Source: an uncultured Pseudomonadota bacterium (lineage in GTDB: Bacteria > Pseudomonadota > Gammaproteobacteria > Methylococcales > Methylomonadaceae). Taken from it: a stretch of 64,000 bases of DNA. A model generated the notes under the pieces. The model did not search any database and had not been told where the DNA came from. It was given only the letters and a program-made list of their open reading frames with translations. Location of the stretch: the NCBI GenBank assembly GCA_903918375.1, contig CAIXED010000052.1, forward strand, positions 32,474 to 96,473. Direction: 5' to 3'. This document shows positions 35,110 to 43,566 of this stretch, piece by piece. Position 1 is the first letter of the stretch; every line of letters starts with the position of its first letter. The translations under genes were made by a program, and so were the position numbers.

Positions 35110-35143
35110 ATTGTAGGTAGGGAATATGACAGCTTTGTGACAA
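35110..35143 (-). promoter_or_regulatory. Pho box and -10 element of the porin promoter
   Basis: On the minus strand, TTGTCAC-AAAG-CTGTCAT (35143-35126) is a full 7+4+7 Pho box matching the CTGTCAT/CTGTCAC consensus. Ten bases downstream lies TACAAT (35115-35110), the canonical distance at which PhoB replaces the -35 element. Transcription would start near 35103, giving a ~100-base leader before the porin ATG at 35002. Confidence 0.8.
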
Positions 35144-35326
35144 AGCAAAATTTATCCAACATTTTCGTTGCGGATTAGCCACAAAAATTTGCTTTTAATC
35201 CTCGTAATGTCGATTTTTGGGTGTATTAGTCACGTTTGCCGGAAACACTACGCTTATTTCGGCCTACGATTGAAATGGGAGGGATGTTGATTACCCAAGC
35301 TGCTTTGGTTAAGCCGATCTATTTAT

Positions 35327-35550
35327 TAACTGATGTTACGCAGCATTTGTGATTTTTAACGCCATTGGAATTAGCTGGCTACCTTTGCTTTGTCATCCCG
35401 TTAGGGATCCCTTGTTTTTAAAGGTATTGGATTACTTAAAGGCCAAGGGATCCCTATCGGAATGACAAAACTAAAAATTAAGGCACTTAAATAAAGAGGC
35501 TGATTTTTTAAAGTCCTATTAGCTTCGTCATTTCTGCGTAACATCAGTTA
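35327..35550. mobile_element. MITE-like element, 224 bp, with 17-bp perfect terminal inverted repeats
   Basis: TAACTGATGTTACGCAG at 35327-35343 is exactly inverted at 35534-35550. Inside is a second imperfect inverted repeat (about 35389-35414 versus 35444-35470) carrying TAGGGATCCCTTG arms that could form a long hairpin. No coding capacity. The 16-base core of the terminal repeat also occurs alone at 55232-55247. A clear target duplication could not be identified. Confidence 0.75.
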
Positions 35551-35632
35551 TTAAGCGAGAGTAGCTAAGCCCCTAGCGCTATCGAAAATAGCAACTAGTC
35601 TTAAGTCTTTATCATTTCAATGACTTTAGCCT

Positions 35633-36496
35633 ATGAAACACCCCATCGACCCCAAAATTGATTGTGTCTTTAAAGCCTTGCTCGGCGCTGAAAACAACCT
35701 CAACTTATTGCTACATTTTCTGAATGCGATACTCGACAGCGATTTGGCAGCGCCAATTGATCAGGTTGAGATTCTTAATCCCTACAACGACAAAGAATTT
35801 CTGGATGGCAAGCTCAGCATTGTCGATGTTAAAGCCCGCGACACTGCTGGCCATCTGTATCAAATTGAAATTCAATTATTGAATTTCGCCAATTTACCAG
35901 CGCGGATTTTGTACACTTGGGCCGATATTTACAGTAAACAACTGCAAAATGGCCAAGACTACCGGCAACTGCGTCCTACTTATGCGATTTGGTTGCTGGC
36001 TGAGAATCTGATTAAAGCCGATACCGACTATATTCATACTTTTAAAATCAGGGATAATAAAGGCCGCTGTTTGAGCCAACATTGTGGAATCTGGCTGCTG
36101 GAGTTGGAGAAGTTTAATGCCCAGCAAATTGAAAATGAACAACAGCGTTGGTTACGATTTTTTAAAACCGGCGATCAATTAAATGATGAGGGATTACCGG
36201 ATTGGATGACCACTACCGAAATGAGGCAAGCCATGAGTACATTAAGCCAGTTTTCAGACAAAGAAAAAGACTACCACGCCTATCAAGCCCGACAAAATTA
36301 CCTACGCCAGCAAAGGACTATTCAGGGGGAGCGGGATGAGTTTAAGCAAAAATGGGATGCTGAGCGGAAAGAAAAAGAGGCCGAGCGGAAAGAAAAAGAA
36401 GCTGAGCGTCGAGCCAAGGAAGACGCTTTGGCCGAAATTGAGCGGTTAAAGGCTTTGTTGGAAAACAATAACCGCGATAAGCCTATATCTGGATAA
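35633..36496 (+). CDS. Rpn-family PD-(D/E)XK nuclease (recombination-promoting nuclease / putative transposase)
   Basis: A 287-residue protein. The N-terminal nuclease domain contains the PD-(D/E)XK residues Asp65, Glu79 and Gln81 in DVKARDTAGHLYQIEIQ. The C-terminal ~90 residues are a charged helix with two 7-residue repeats (ERKEKEA). Rpn proteins are DNA endonucleases reported to act as intragenic toxin-antitoxin systems against phage, the separately translated C-terminal part being the antitoxin. Here an internal ATG at 36233 has a GAGG site 6 bases upstream, fitting such a short product. The C-terminal region is duplicated directly downstream. Confidence 0.85.
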   Translation: MKHPIDPKIDCVFKALLGAENNLNLLLHFLNAILDSDLAAPIDQVEILNPYNDKEFLDGKLSIVDVKARDTAGHLYQIEIQLLNFANLPARILYTWADIYSKQLQNGQDYRQLRPTYAIWLLAENLIKADTDYIHTFKIRDNKGRCLSQHCGIWLLELEKFNAQQIENEQQRWLRFFKTGDQLNDEGLPDWMTTTEMRQAMSTLSQFSDKEKDYHAYQARQNYLRQQRTIQGERDEFKQKWDAERKEKEAERKEKEAERRAKEDALAEIERLKALLENNNRDKPISG

Positions 36497-36711
36497 TGAG
36501 GCAAGCCATGAGTACATTAAGCCAGTTTTCAGACAAAGAAAAAGACTACCACGCCTATCAAGCCCGACAAAATTACCTACGCCAGCAAAGGACTATTCAG
36601 GGGGAACGGGATGAATTTAAGCAAAATTGGGATGCTGAGCGTCGAGCCAAGGAAGACGCTTTGGCCGAAATTGAGCGGTTAAAGGCTTTGTTGGAAAACA
36701 ATAACCGCGAT
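36221..36711 (+). repeat. Tandem duplication inside/after the Rpn gene
   Basis: Unit 1 is 36221-36478 and unit 2 is 36496-36711, separated by 17 bases. They differ by a 42-base (2 x 21) internal repeat present only in unit 1 and three point changes, indicating a recent event. Confidence 0.85.
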
Positions 36712-36714
36712 TAA
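36496..36714 (+). CDS. Free-standing duplicate of the Rpn C-terminal domain
   Basis: A 72-residue ORF joined to the Rpn gene by a TAATG overlap. Its 216 coding bases (36496-36711) repeat 36221-36478 of the Rpn gene almost perfectly: by eye there are three substitutions, two of them silent, and the 42-base insertion encoding two ERKEKEA units is absent. The likely start is the second Met (36508), preceded by the same GAGG site. If the Rpn C-terminal domain is an antitoxin, this is a dedicated extra copy. Alternatively it is a neutral tandem duplication. Confidence 0.65.
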   Translation: MRQAMSTLSQFSDKEKDYHAYQARQNYLRQQRTIQGERDEFKQNWDAERRAKEDALAEIERLKALLENNNRD

Positions 36715-36807
36715 ACTCAATCAAGGCAAGAAGGGGTAATCACCGGTTTTACGGCTTTGATGTTTTACAATAGTCGGCTTATTTCTTTTAGGTTTTCAAA
36801 TTCAATC

Positions 36808-37068
36808 ATGGCCGATAGCAAAATTTATCTTAATGTCCCGTTTGCCGAAAAAGATGCCGCCAAAGCCTTGGGCGCGCGCTGGGACCCTGCTAATAAAAAA
36901 TGGTATATCGCTGCTGATAAAGACCCTGCACCGTTTGCAAAATGGCAATCCGGTGAGCTTGTTAGTCAGCCGAAACCGGTGACCAGTAACACAGCATCAG
37001 GCGTGATGACTTATCCGAAACAAGCTGATTTTGTTGCCTATAACGGTGAGTTAGCGCCGTGGGATTAA
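36808..37068 (+). CDS. DUF5710-domain small protein
   Basis: An 86-residue protein whose N-terminal half carries the DUF5710 signature: IYLNVPFAEKDAAKALGARWDPANKKWYI, a motif that also occurs in phage/plasmid primase-helicases and is thought to bind nucleic acid. The remaining ~45 residues are Pro/Thr-rich and unassigned. Start ATG 36808 (MADSK) is preferred over 36757. Its end overlaps the metallopeptidase gene by 10 bases, so the two form a unit. Confidence 0.7.
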   Translation: MADSKIYLNVPFAEKDAAKALGARWDPANKKWYIAADKDPAPFAKWQSGELVSQPKPVTSNTASGVMTYPKQADFVAYNGELAPWD

Positions 37069-37565
37069 AGTATTTAGCGGGTTATTCGCCAACCGTGTTG
37101 GAAAAAGTTCAAGCTTTGATTGATAACAATCAGTTGGCGGGGTATTTGCAGAAAAAATACCCGCAAGCTCACCAAGTTAAAACCGATAAGGCTTTGTATG
37201 AGTTTGTGCAAGCGATTAAAAATCGTTATTTGCGTCAATCATCACCGTTAAGTAAGGTGATTTATGACGATAGATTGGATGTGTTGCATCAGGCTTTGGG
37301 CTTGCATTCGTTTGTGTCGCGAGTGCAGGGCGGTAAGTTGAAAGCTAAAAATGAAATTCGGATTGGTGGGGTGTTTAGAACTGCGCCGATTGAGTTTTTG
37401 CAGATGATAGTGGCGCATGAGTTAGCGCATTTACGCGAAAAAGAGCATAACAAAGCCTTTTATCAGCTGTGTTTGCATATCGAGCCGGATTATCACCAGT
37501 TGGAGTTTGATATGCGCTTGTATTTGATTTGCTTGGATAAAGGATTGGATTTGTATTTGGAATGA
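37059..37565 (+). CDS. YgjP/M48-type zinc metallopeptidase
   Basis: A 168-residue protein with the zinc-binding helix VAHELAHLREKEHNKAFY (HExxH plus a downstream His), as in YgjP-like and SprT/WLM metallopeptidases. The preceding segment (RIGGVFRTAPIEFLQMI) supplies the family's beta-strand before the helix. Substrate unknown. GTG start at 37059 within the end of the DUF5710 gene. No signal peptide, so cytosolic. Confidence 0.72.
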   Translation: MGLKYLAGYSPTVLEKVQALIDNNQLAGYLQKKYPQAHQVKTDKALYEFVQAIKNRYLRQSSPLSKVIYDDRLDVLHQALGLHSFVSRVQGGKLKAKNEIRIGGVFRTAPIEFLQMIVAHELAHLREKEHNKAFYQLCLHIEPDYHQLEFDMRLYLICLDKGLDLYLE

Positions 37566-37694
37566 GATGAGTCGGGTGTTTGGGGTATTTGGTAAAACAC
37601 CAAAATCTACAAATGGTTTCGACAACATTCATTGCATTTTATGAAACCAGCTTCCTGCTATTATGAAAATTATTAGACCAACAAGGAAATTATA

Positions 37695-37928
37695 ATGTCA
37701 GTCATGATCGCAGAACTATACGATGCGCTAAAAGAAGCCGGTGCATCGGAAGAAAAATCAAGAGCTGCAGCTAAGGCTCTGGCAGAATATGAAAGTGGTT
37801 TTAATAAAGTTGATGCTGAATTGCAGTTAATCAAATGGATGTTAGGTGCATGTCTAGCATTATCAGGAACTGTGATAGGTTTATTGCTGAATATCGTTTT
37901 TAAAGGCGTTAAATTGGCGGCTGGGTAA
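37695..37928 (+). CDS. Small coiled-coil membrane-anchored protein (DUF1640-like), copy 2
   Basis: A 77-residue protein: MSVMIAELYDALKEAGASEEKSRAAAKALAEYE is an N-terminal Ala-rich helix, then a short linker and a C-terminal membrane segment (IKWMLGACLALSGTVIGLLLNIV). It shares the layout and the AGxxxxxAxAxxxAL pattern of the other three small proteins (32918, 60474, 60856) but lacks their longer coiled coil. A good AAGGA ribosome binding site precedes the ATG. Function unknown. Confidence 0.55.
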   Translation: MSVMIAELYDALKEAGASEEKSRAAAKALAEYESGFNKVDAELQLIKWMLGACLALSGTVIGLLLNIVFKGVKLAAG

Positions 37929-37949
37929 ACTTTGATATTAGACTTATCG

Positions 37950-38055
37950 CCGACAGGGTTTGTAACCGCGTCCGGCTTAGGATAGGGTGGTTCCGCGTTA
38001 GCGAACCACCATAACCTTTAAAGTAAAAAGGTGCATTGCTATCGCGAATGCACCC
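37950..38055. repeat. Intergenic hairpin repeats between accessory region and fds
   Basis: Contains a degenerate half of the paired-hairpin family (GACAGGGTTTGTAACCGCGTC), a hairpin GGTGGTTC...GAACCACC near 37985-38009, and another GGTGCATT...AATGCACC near 38030-38053. These sit past the end of fdsD and may terminate the fds operon. Confidence 0.5.
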
Positions 38056-38083
38056 TACAAATCTACAATTGTGGCAGTGCTTT

Positions 38084-38293
38084 TTAAGCCAAACGCTTAA
38101 CCGCTTCCGCAACAATATCCAACATCTCATCACTATGGTTTTGTGAATGAGCAATAATCGCGCTACGCATACGCGGTTCCCAGAAATTTCTGATGTGTTG
38201 TTCAACACCTTTAATGGCCAATTCTCTATCCGGTTCGGATTTGAAAAAAGCGCCGATGTTGTTTGCCATTGTGACGAGGTTTTGATTATCCAT
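38084..38293 (-). CDS. fdsD: Formate dehydrogenase delta subunit
   Basis: A 69-residue protein matching the small FdsD subunit: MANNIGAFFKSEP and the C-terminal helix HIRNFWEPRMRSAIIAH are the recognisable blocks. It is needed for a fully active NAD-dependent formate dehydrogenase, probably for cofactor insertion together with FdhD. Last gene of the fdsGBACD-type operon, two bases after fdhD. Confidence 0.9.
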   Translation of the reverse strand: MDNQNLVTMANNIGAFFKSEPDRELAIKGVEQHIRNFWEPRMRSAIIAHSQNHSDEMLDIVAEAVKRLA

Positions 38294-38295
38294 AG

Positions 38296-39132
38296 TTATA
38301 CGTTTGCTGCTTGATGATGTTGTAAACGATGCGGGTGAGTGTAGATAACGTGGTTATCGTTGCGAGCAAAACCAACTAAGGTGATGCCGCATTGTTCTGC
38401 TAATTGGATAGCCAGCGCGGTGGGCGCTGAAACTGCGGCCAGTAAGGTGATGCCTACGCTGGAGGCTTTTTGGACCATTTCATAACTGGCGCGACTGGTG
38501 ACGACTAGCCAGCCGCCGTCAAAATGACAGTTAGCTTTGGCTAATGCGCCGATTAATTTATCTAAAGCATTGTGACGGCCAACGTCTTCGCGAACTGCAA
38601 TCACGCCACGTTCAGGCTCGAACCAAGCCGCGGCATGAACTGCGCCGGTCAGTTGATTAAGGCTTTGTTGCTGTTGCATTTGGCTGAGGGCGGCGGTTAA
38701 TTGGCTGGCTTCTAAAACCAAGCCTTGACCAACGGGGCGCGGTGGTCTGACTGCTTGTTCCAAGGTGGTTGAGCCACAAAGTCCACAGCCTGTGCGACCA
38801 GTCATGTTTCGGCCTTTGCCGGACATAGATTGAAAGCGTGCTTCGGGAATTGTAATCCTCACTTCGACGCCTTTTGAGCGTTGAAAGACACGAACTGATT
38901 GTAATTCGCTAGGGTGTTTGATGATGTCTTCGGTGAGGCTAAAGCCTAGCGCAAAGTCTTCTAAATTCAGTGGTGTGGTTAGCATCACAACGTGGGGAAT
39001 GGTGTTGTAAACCAACACCACTGGCACTTCTTCTGCGATGTAATCTTGGGTTTGGCTGTGAGTTGAGCCGCGCCAAGTATCGACAGTTGCTTGTCGATAG
39101 CTGGCCCAGCCCAATTCACTTAGCGCATCCAT
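38296..39132 (-). CDS. fdhD: Formate dehydrogenase accessory sulfurtransferase FdhD (FdsC)
   Basis: A 278-residue cytosolic protein that carries sulfur from a cysteine desulfurase to the molybdenum cofactor of formate dehydrogenase. The catalytic Cys pair is in TGCGLCGS; the C-terminal domain shows the conserved EDVGRHNALDKLIG block, which binds the cofactor nucleotide. It sits between fdsA and fdsD, exactly where fdsC lies in fdsGBACD operons. Confidence 0.95.
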   Translation of the reverse strand: MDALSELGWASYRQATVDTWRGSTHSQTQDYIAEEVPVVLVYNTIPHVVMLTTPLNLEDFALGFSLTEDIIKHPSELQSVRVFQRSKGVEVRITIPEARFQSMSGKGRNMTGRTGCGLCGSTTLEQAVRPPRPVGQGLVLEASQLTAALSQMQQQQSLNQLTGAVHAAAWFEPERGVIAVREDVGRHNALDKLIGALAKANCHFDGGWLVVTSRASYEMVQKASSVGITLLAAVSAPTALAIQLAEQCGITLVGFARNDNHVIYTHPHRLQHHQAANV

Positions 39133-39150
39133 AGTCCCGTGTTGTTAGGC

Positions 39151-42003
39151 TTATTCGCCCGCAGGGATACGGTTGTCTAAGAAGCCTTGCTGTGCATCAG
39201 AGAAGCTTTGGTATTGCTTTTGCCAATCTGATGGTTGTGACACTTTTGACACATGCACGGCGGTGACTTTGTACTCAGGGCAGTTAGTTGCCCAGTCTGA
39301 GTTGTCGGTAGTGATAACGTTTGCGCCTGAATGCGGGAAGTGGAAAGTGGTGTAAACCACGCCCGGCTGCATACGGTCGCTGATCACAGCGTGCATAACG
39401 GTTTCGCCAACACGACTTTTCACGCCAACCCAATCGCCATCGCTAATGCCTAAAACTTCGGCATCGTGTGGATGTAGTTCCAATTTGTCTTCGCTGTGCC
39501 ATGCCACGTTTTCGGTGCGGCGAGTTTGTGCGCCAACGTTGTATTGCGACAGGATACGGCCAGTGGTCAAAATCAATGGGTATTTGCTGCTGGTGCGTTC
39601 TGGTGTTGGGATGTACTCAGTCAACATGAAACGACCTTTACCACGGACGAATTCATCAGCGTGCATGGTTGGTGTGCCTTCTGGCGCTTCGTCATTGCAA
39701 GGCCATTGAATACTGCCCATTTCGTCAATTTTTTGGTAGCTGACGTTGGCAAATTGCGGAGTTAAACGAGCAATTTCATCCATGATTTCTGATGGATGGC
39801 TGTAGTTCATTGGATAACCCAAAGCGTTTGCTAGGTCTTGAGTCACTTGCCAATCTTCTTTACCCGCCAATGGTGTCATCACTTTACGAACCGGTGAAAT
39901 ACGACGTTCCGCATTGGTAAATGTGCCGTTTTTCTCCAAGAACGATGAACCTGGTAAGAATACATGAGCAAATTTAGCGGTTTCGTTCAAGAAAATGTCT
40001 TGTACGACTAAGCATTCCAATTCACGCAAAGCATGGTGAACGTGGTTGATGTCTGGGTCAGATTGAGCAATGTCTTCGCCTTGAACATACAAGCCTTTGA
40101 AGCTGCCATCGACAGCAGCGGCGAACATATTAGGAATCCGCAAGCCAGGTTCTGATTCCAAGCTTACGCCCCAAGCAGATTCAAACAATTTGCGGGTTTC
40201 GACATCAGAAACGTGACGGTAGCCAACGAATTCGTGTGGGAATGAACCCATATCGCAAGAGCCTTGGACGTTGTTTTGACCGCGTAATGGGTTAACGCCA
40301 ACGCCTTCGCGACCGATGTTGCCAGTTGCCATTGCTAAGTTAGCGATGCCGATAACAGTGGTTGAGCCTTGGCTATGTTCGGTTACGCCCAAGCCGTAGT
40401 AAATCGCGCCATTGCCGCCTGTGGCATACAAACGCGCTGCGGCACGTAAGCTTTCAGCATCAACACCCGTAATTTCTTCAACTGCTTCTGGAGAGTATTG
40501 AGCTTGAGAAACGAACGTTTTCCATTTTTCAAACGATTCAACATCGCAACGATCTAGTGCAAATGCTTGATCAGCTAAGCCTTCGGTGACGATAACATGA
40601 GCCAACGCAGTGACCACTGCAACGTTAGTGCCTGGGCGCAGTTTTAAATGATAGTCGGCTTTGATGTGTGGGCTGTTGCTAACTAGGTCGATGCTGCGCG
40701 GGTCGATAATAATCAGCTTAGCGCCTTGACGTAAGCGACGTTTCATCATCGAGCCAAATACAGGGTGGCCGTCAGTTGGGTTAGCGCCGATGACTAAAAT
40801 CACATCTGATTTCATCACCGAGTCAAAGTTTTGTGTACCTGATGATTCGCCGAAGGTGTTTTTCAAGCCATAACCGGTTGGGGAATGGCAAACCCGAGCG
40901 CAGGTATCAACGTTGTTGTTACCAAAACCAGCACGAATCAATTTTTGGACTAAATAGGTTTCTTCGTTGGTGCAACGTGAAGAGGTGATACCGCCAATTG
41001 AGTTTTTGCCGTATTTAGCTTGAATGCCTTTTAAGCGGTCAGCTGCGAATTGAATCGCTTCTTCCCAGCTGGTTTCGCGCCAAGCATCGGTGATTCTGTC
41101 ACGCACCATCGGGGTGGTGATGCGGTCTTTGTGGGTAGCGTAGCCAAATGCAAAGCGACCTTTAACACAAGAATGACCGTGGTTCGCTTGGCCGTTTTTG
41201 TCTGGCACCATGCGGACTAATTGTTCGCCTTTCATTTCTGCACGGAATGAGCAACCAACGCCGCAATAAGCGCAAGTGGTGACAGTGCTGTGTTCAGGTT
41301 GACCGTGGTCAATCACTGATTTTTCCATCAAAGTCGCGGTAGGGCAGGCTTGAACGCAAGCACCGCAAGAAACGCACTCGGAGTCCATAAAGTCTTGGTT
41401 TTGACCTGGAGAAACATGCGACTCAAAACCACGGCCATCGATAGTTAAAGCAAAAGTACCTTGAACTTCTTCACAAGCGCGAACGCAACGTGAGCAAACG
41501 ATACATTTAGCCGGATCGAAGCTGAAATAAGGGTTGCTGTTGTCTTTTTCTGAGCAAAGGTGATTGTCACCTTCGTAACCATAACGCACTTCGCGTAAGC
41601 CAACTGCACCCACGGTGTCTTGTAATTCGCAATCACCATTGGCTGAACAAGTTAAGCAGTCTAATGGATGATCAGAGATATAAAGTTCGGCAATGCCTTT
41701 TCTGATGGTGGCGAGTTTGTCGTTTTGGGTACAAACTTTCATGCCTTCAGCGACTGGTGTGGTGCATGAAGCAGGGTAGCCGCGAGCGCCTTCAATTTCC
41801 ACCAAACACATACGGCATGAGCCGAATGGATCTAAGCTGTCGGTAGCGCACAGTTTCGGTACGGTAATCCCTGCTTCTGCAGCGGCGCGCATCACAGAAC
41901 TGCCTGAGTTGACAGTGACCTGATGGCCGTCGATTTCCAGAGTGACTAAAGTTTCGGATGTACTGGCTGGTGTGCCGTAATCGGTAGGTTTATTGGCTGA
42001 CAT
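39151..42003 (-). CDS. fdsA: NAD-dependent formate dehydrogenase alpha subunit
   Basis: A 950-residue catalytic subunit that oxidises formate to CO2. N-terminal [2Fe-2S] domain (CATDSLDPFGSCRMC), His/Cys-ligated cluster (HPLDCLTCSANGDC), two [4Fe-4S] clusters (CIVCSRCVRAC, CVSCGACVQAC), a further cluster (CAYCGVGC) and the Mo/W-bis-MGD domain with the metal-ligand Cys in CARVCHSPT. This set is that of soluble FdsA rather than membrane FdnG (no twin-arginine signal, no selenocysteine). In methylotrophs it drives the last step of C1 oxidation and supplies NADH. Confidence 0.96.
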   Translation of the reverse strand: MSANKPTDYGTPASTSETLVTLEIDGHQVTVNSGSSVMRAAAEAGITVPKLCATDSLDPFGSCRMCLVEIEGARGYPASCTTPVAEGMKVCTQNDKLATIRKGIAELYISDHPLDCLTCSANGDCELQDTVGAVGLREVRYGYEGDNHLCSEKDNSNPYFSFDPAKCIVCSRCVRACEEVQGTFALTIDGRGFESHVSPGQNQDFMDSECVSCGACVQACPTATLMEKSVIDHGQPEHSTVTTCAYCGVGCSFRAEMKGEQLVRMVPDKNGQANHGHSCVKGRFAFGYATHKDRITTPMVRDRITDAWRETSWEEAIQFAADRLKGIQAKYGKNSIGGITSSRCTNEETYLVQKLIRAGFGNNNVDTCARVCHSPTGYGLKNTFGESSGTQNFDSVMKSDVILVIGANPTDGHPVFGSMMKRRLRQGAKLIIIDPRSIDLVSNSPHIKADYHLKLRPGTNVAVVTALAHVIVTEGLADQAFALDRCDVESFEKWKTFVSQAQYSPEAVEEITGVDAESLRAAARLYATGGNGAIYYGLGVTEHSQGSTTVIGIANLAMATGNIGREGVGVNPLRGQNNVQGSCDMGSFPHEFVGYRHVSDVETRKLFESAWGVSLESEPGLRIPNMFAAAVDGSFKGLYVQGEDIAQSDPDINHVHHALRELECLVVQDIFLNETAKFAHVFLPGSSFLEKNGTFTNAERRISPVRKVMTPLAGKEDWQVTQDLANALGYPMNYSHPSEIMDEIARLTPQFANVSYQKIDEMGSIQWPCNDEAPEGTPTMHADEFVRGKGRFMLTEYIPTPERTSSKYPLILTTGRILSQYNVGAQTRRTENVAWHSEDKLELHPHDAEVLGISDGDWVGVKSRVGETVMHAVISDRMQPGVVYTTFHFPHSGANVITTDNSDWATNCPEYKVTAVHVSKVSQPSDWQKQYQSFSDAQQGFLDNRIPAGE

Positions 42004-42024
42004 AAGCTATCTCCGGTTAATCGT

Positions 42025-43566
42025 TCAGGCTTTGGATTTAAGACCAAAGTCTTCTGGAAAATGATTGAGGGCGCTCAACACTGGGAACGGTGTCATGCCA
42101 CCCATTGCACACAATGAGCCATAAGTCATGGTGTTGCACAAATCGCGTAGCAAAACGGTGTTTTTATCTTTCTCAACACCTTCAACAATGCGGTCGATCA
42201 CTTCGACGCCACGAGTAGAACCAATTCGGCAAGGGGTACATTTGCCGCATGATTCTTCAACGCAGAATTCCATTGCATAACGCGCCATGTCGGCCATGTT
42301 GACGGTGTCGTCATGTACCACGATACCACCGTGACCCAATACCGCTGAAATGGCGGCAAAGGCTTCGTAATCAAGTGGGGTGTCAAATTGACCTTCGTGA
42401 ACGTAAGCGCCTAATGGGCCGCCGACCTGTACCGCACGAATTGGACGACCAGAAGCTGAACCTCCGCCGTATTCATAAAGCAACTCGCGCAAAGTCATAC
42501 CAAATGCAGCTTCAAATAAGCCTGGGTGTTTGATGTTGCCGGCTAATTGCAAAGGCAGGGTACCACGCGAACGGCCCATGCCATAGTCGCGGTAAAAATC
42601 GCCGCCTTTGTCCAAAATCACAGGCACAGAAGCTAATGAAATGACGTTATTAACGATGGTTGGTTTGCCGAACAGACCGACAATCGCTGGTAGTGGTGGC
42701 TTAAAGCGTACTAAACCGCGTTTGCCTTCCAAGCTTTCCAATAATGAAGTTTCTTCGCCGCAGATGTAAGCACCCGCGCCCATGCGCACTTCTAAGTTAA
42801 AGGTTTTGCCGCTGTTTTGAATGTTGTCGCCTAAGTAGCCGTTGGCATAAGCGGCTGCAATGGCTTGGTTTAAAGCGACTTGAGCGTGTGGATATTCAAC
42901 GCGTAAGTAAATATAACCTTGGGTTGCGCCAACTGCTAAACCAGCAATTGTCATACCTTCGATTAACACAAACGGGTCGCCTTCCATAATCATACGGTCA
43001 GAGAAGGTGCCTGAATCGCCTTCGTCAGCGTTACAAACAATGTATTTTTGTTCAGCAGGGGCGTTTAAAACTGTGTTCCATTTAATCCCGGTTGGGAACG
43101 CCGCACCACCGCGACCACGCAAACCTGAGTCAGTGACTTGCTTAACGATTTCGGCAGGTTGCAGGTTTAAGGCATTTTTTAAACCGCGGTAGCCGTCGTT
43201 AGCAATGTAATCGTTAATGTTGACCGGATCAGTTAAACCAACCCGAGCGAAGGTCAAACGATCTTGATTTTTGAAGTAAGGCAATTCTTCAATATTGCCT
43301 AAGTACAAAGGATGTTGTTTGCCTTCTAAAGCACCAGCTTCAAGCAATGAAGCCACATCGCTAACTTCAACTGGTCCGTAAGCAACACGGCCTTCGCTGG
43401 TTTCAACTTCGACTAATGGCTCTAGCCAAAACAAGCCGCGTGAACCGTTACGAACGATTTCGACTGATTGGCCTTTAGCCGCAGCTTGTTGCTGAATCGC
43501 TGTAACAACTTGTTCTGCGCCCAAAGACAGGGCGGTTGAATCGCGAGAAATAAATAAGCGGGTCAT
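42025..43566 (-). CDS. fdsB: NAD-dependent formate dehydrogenase beta subunit
   Basis: A 513-residue NuoF-like diaphorase subunit passing electrons from the iron-sulfur chain to FMN and NAD+. FMN/NADH motif GLRGRGGAAFPTGIKW, the GAGAYICGEETSL segment and the C-terminal [4Fe-4S] motif ESCGKCTPCRIG are present. The N-terminal ~110 residues are a thioredoxin-like extension typical of FdsB, which distinguishes it from complex I NuoF. One-base overlap with fdsG. Confidence 0.95.
   Translation of the reverse strand: MTRLFISRDSTALSLGAEQVVTAIQQQAAAKGQSVEIVRNGSRGLFWLEPLVEVETSEGRVAYGPVEVSDVASLLEAGALEGKQHPLYLGNIEELPYFKNQDRLTFARVGLTDPVNINDYIANDGYRGLKNALNLQPAEIVKQVTDSGLRGRGGAAFPTGIKWNTVLNAPAEQKYIVCNADEGDSGTFSDRMIMEGDPFVLIEGMTIAGLAVGATQGYIYLRVEYPHAQVALNQAIAAAYANGYLGDNIQNSGKTFNLEVRMGAGAYICGEETSLLESLEGKRGLVRFKPPLPAIVGLFGKPTIVNNVISLASVPVILDKGGDFYRDYGMGRSRGTLPLQLAGNIKHPGLFEAAFGMTLRELLYEYGGGSASGRPIRAVQVGGPLGAYVHEGQFDTPLDYEAFAAISAVLGHGGIVVHDDTVNMADMARYAMEFCVEESCGKCTPCRIGSTRGVEVIDRIVEGVEKDKNTVLLRDLCNTMTYGSLCAMGGMTPFPVLSALNHFPEDFGLKSKA

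Larger units (their letters stand above)
35003..35632. other. 630-base non-coding region upstream of the porin
   Basis: Holds the porin leader and promoter (35003-35143), about 180 bases without recognisable features, the 224-bp MITE-like element (35327-35550) and ~80 bases before the Rpn gene. No ORF of note. Confidence 0.6.

Noticed and set aside
35327..35550. Target-site duplication of the MITE-like element
   Set aside because: The flanks share only short T/A-rich bases (TTA-like) that cannot be told from the repeat ends, so no duplication is claimed.
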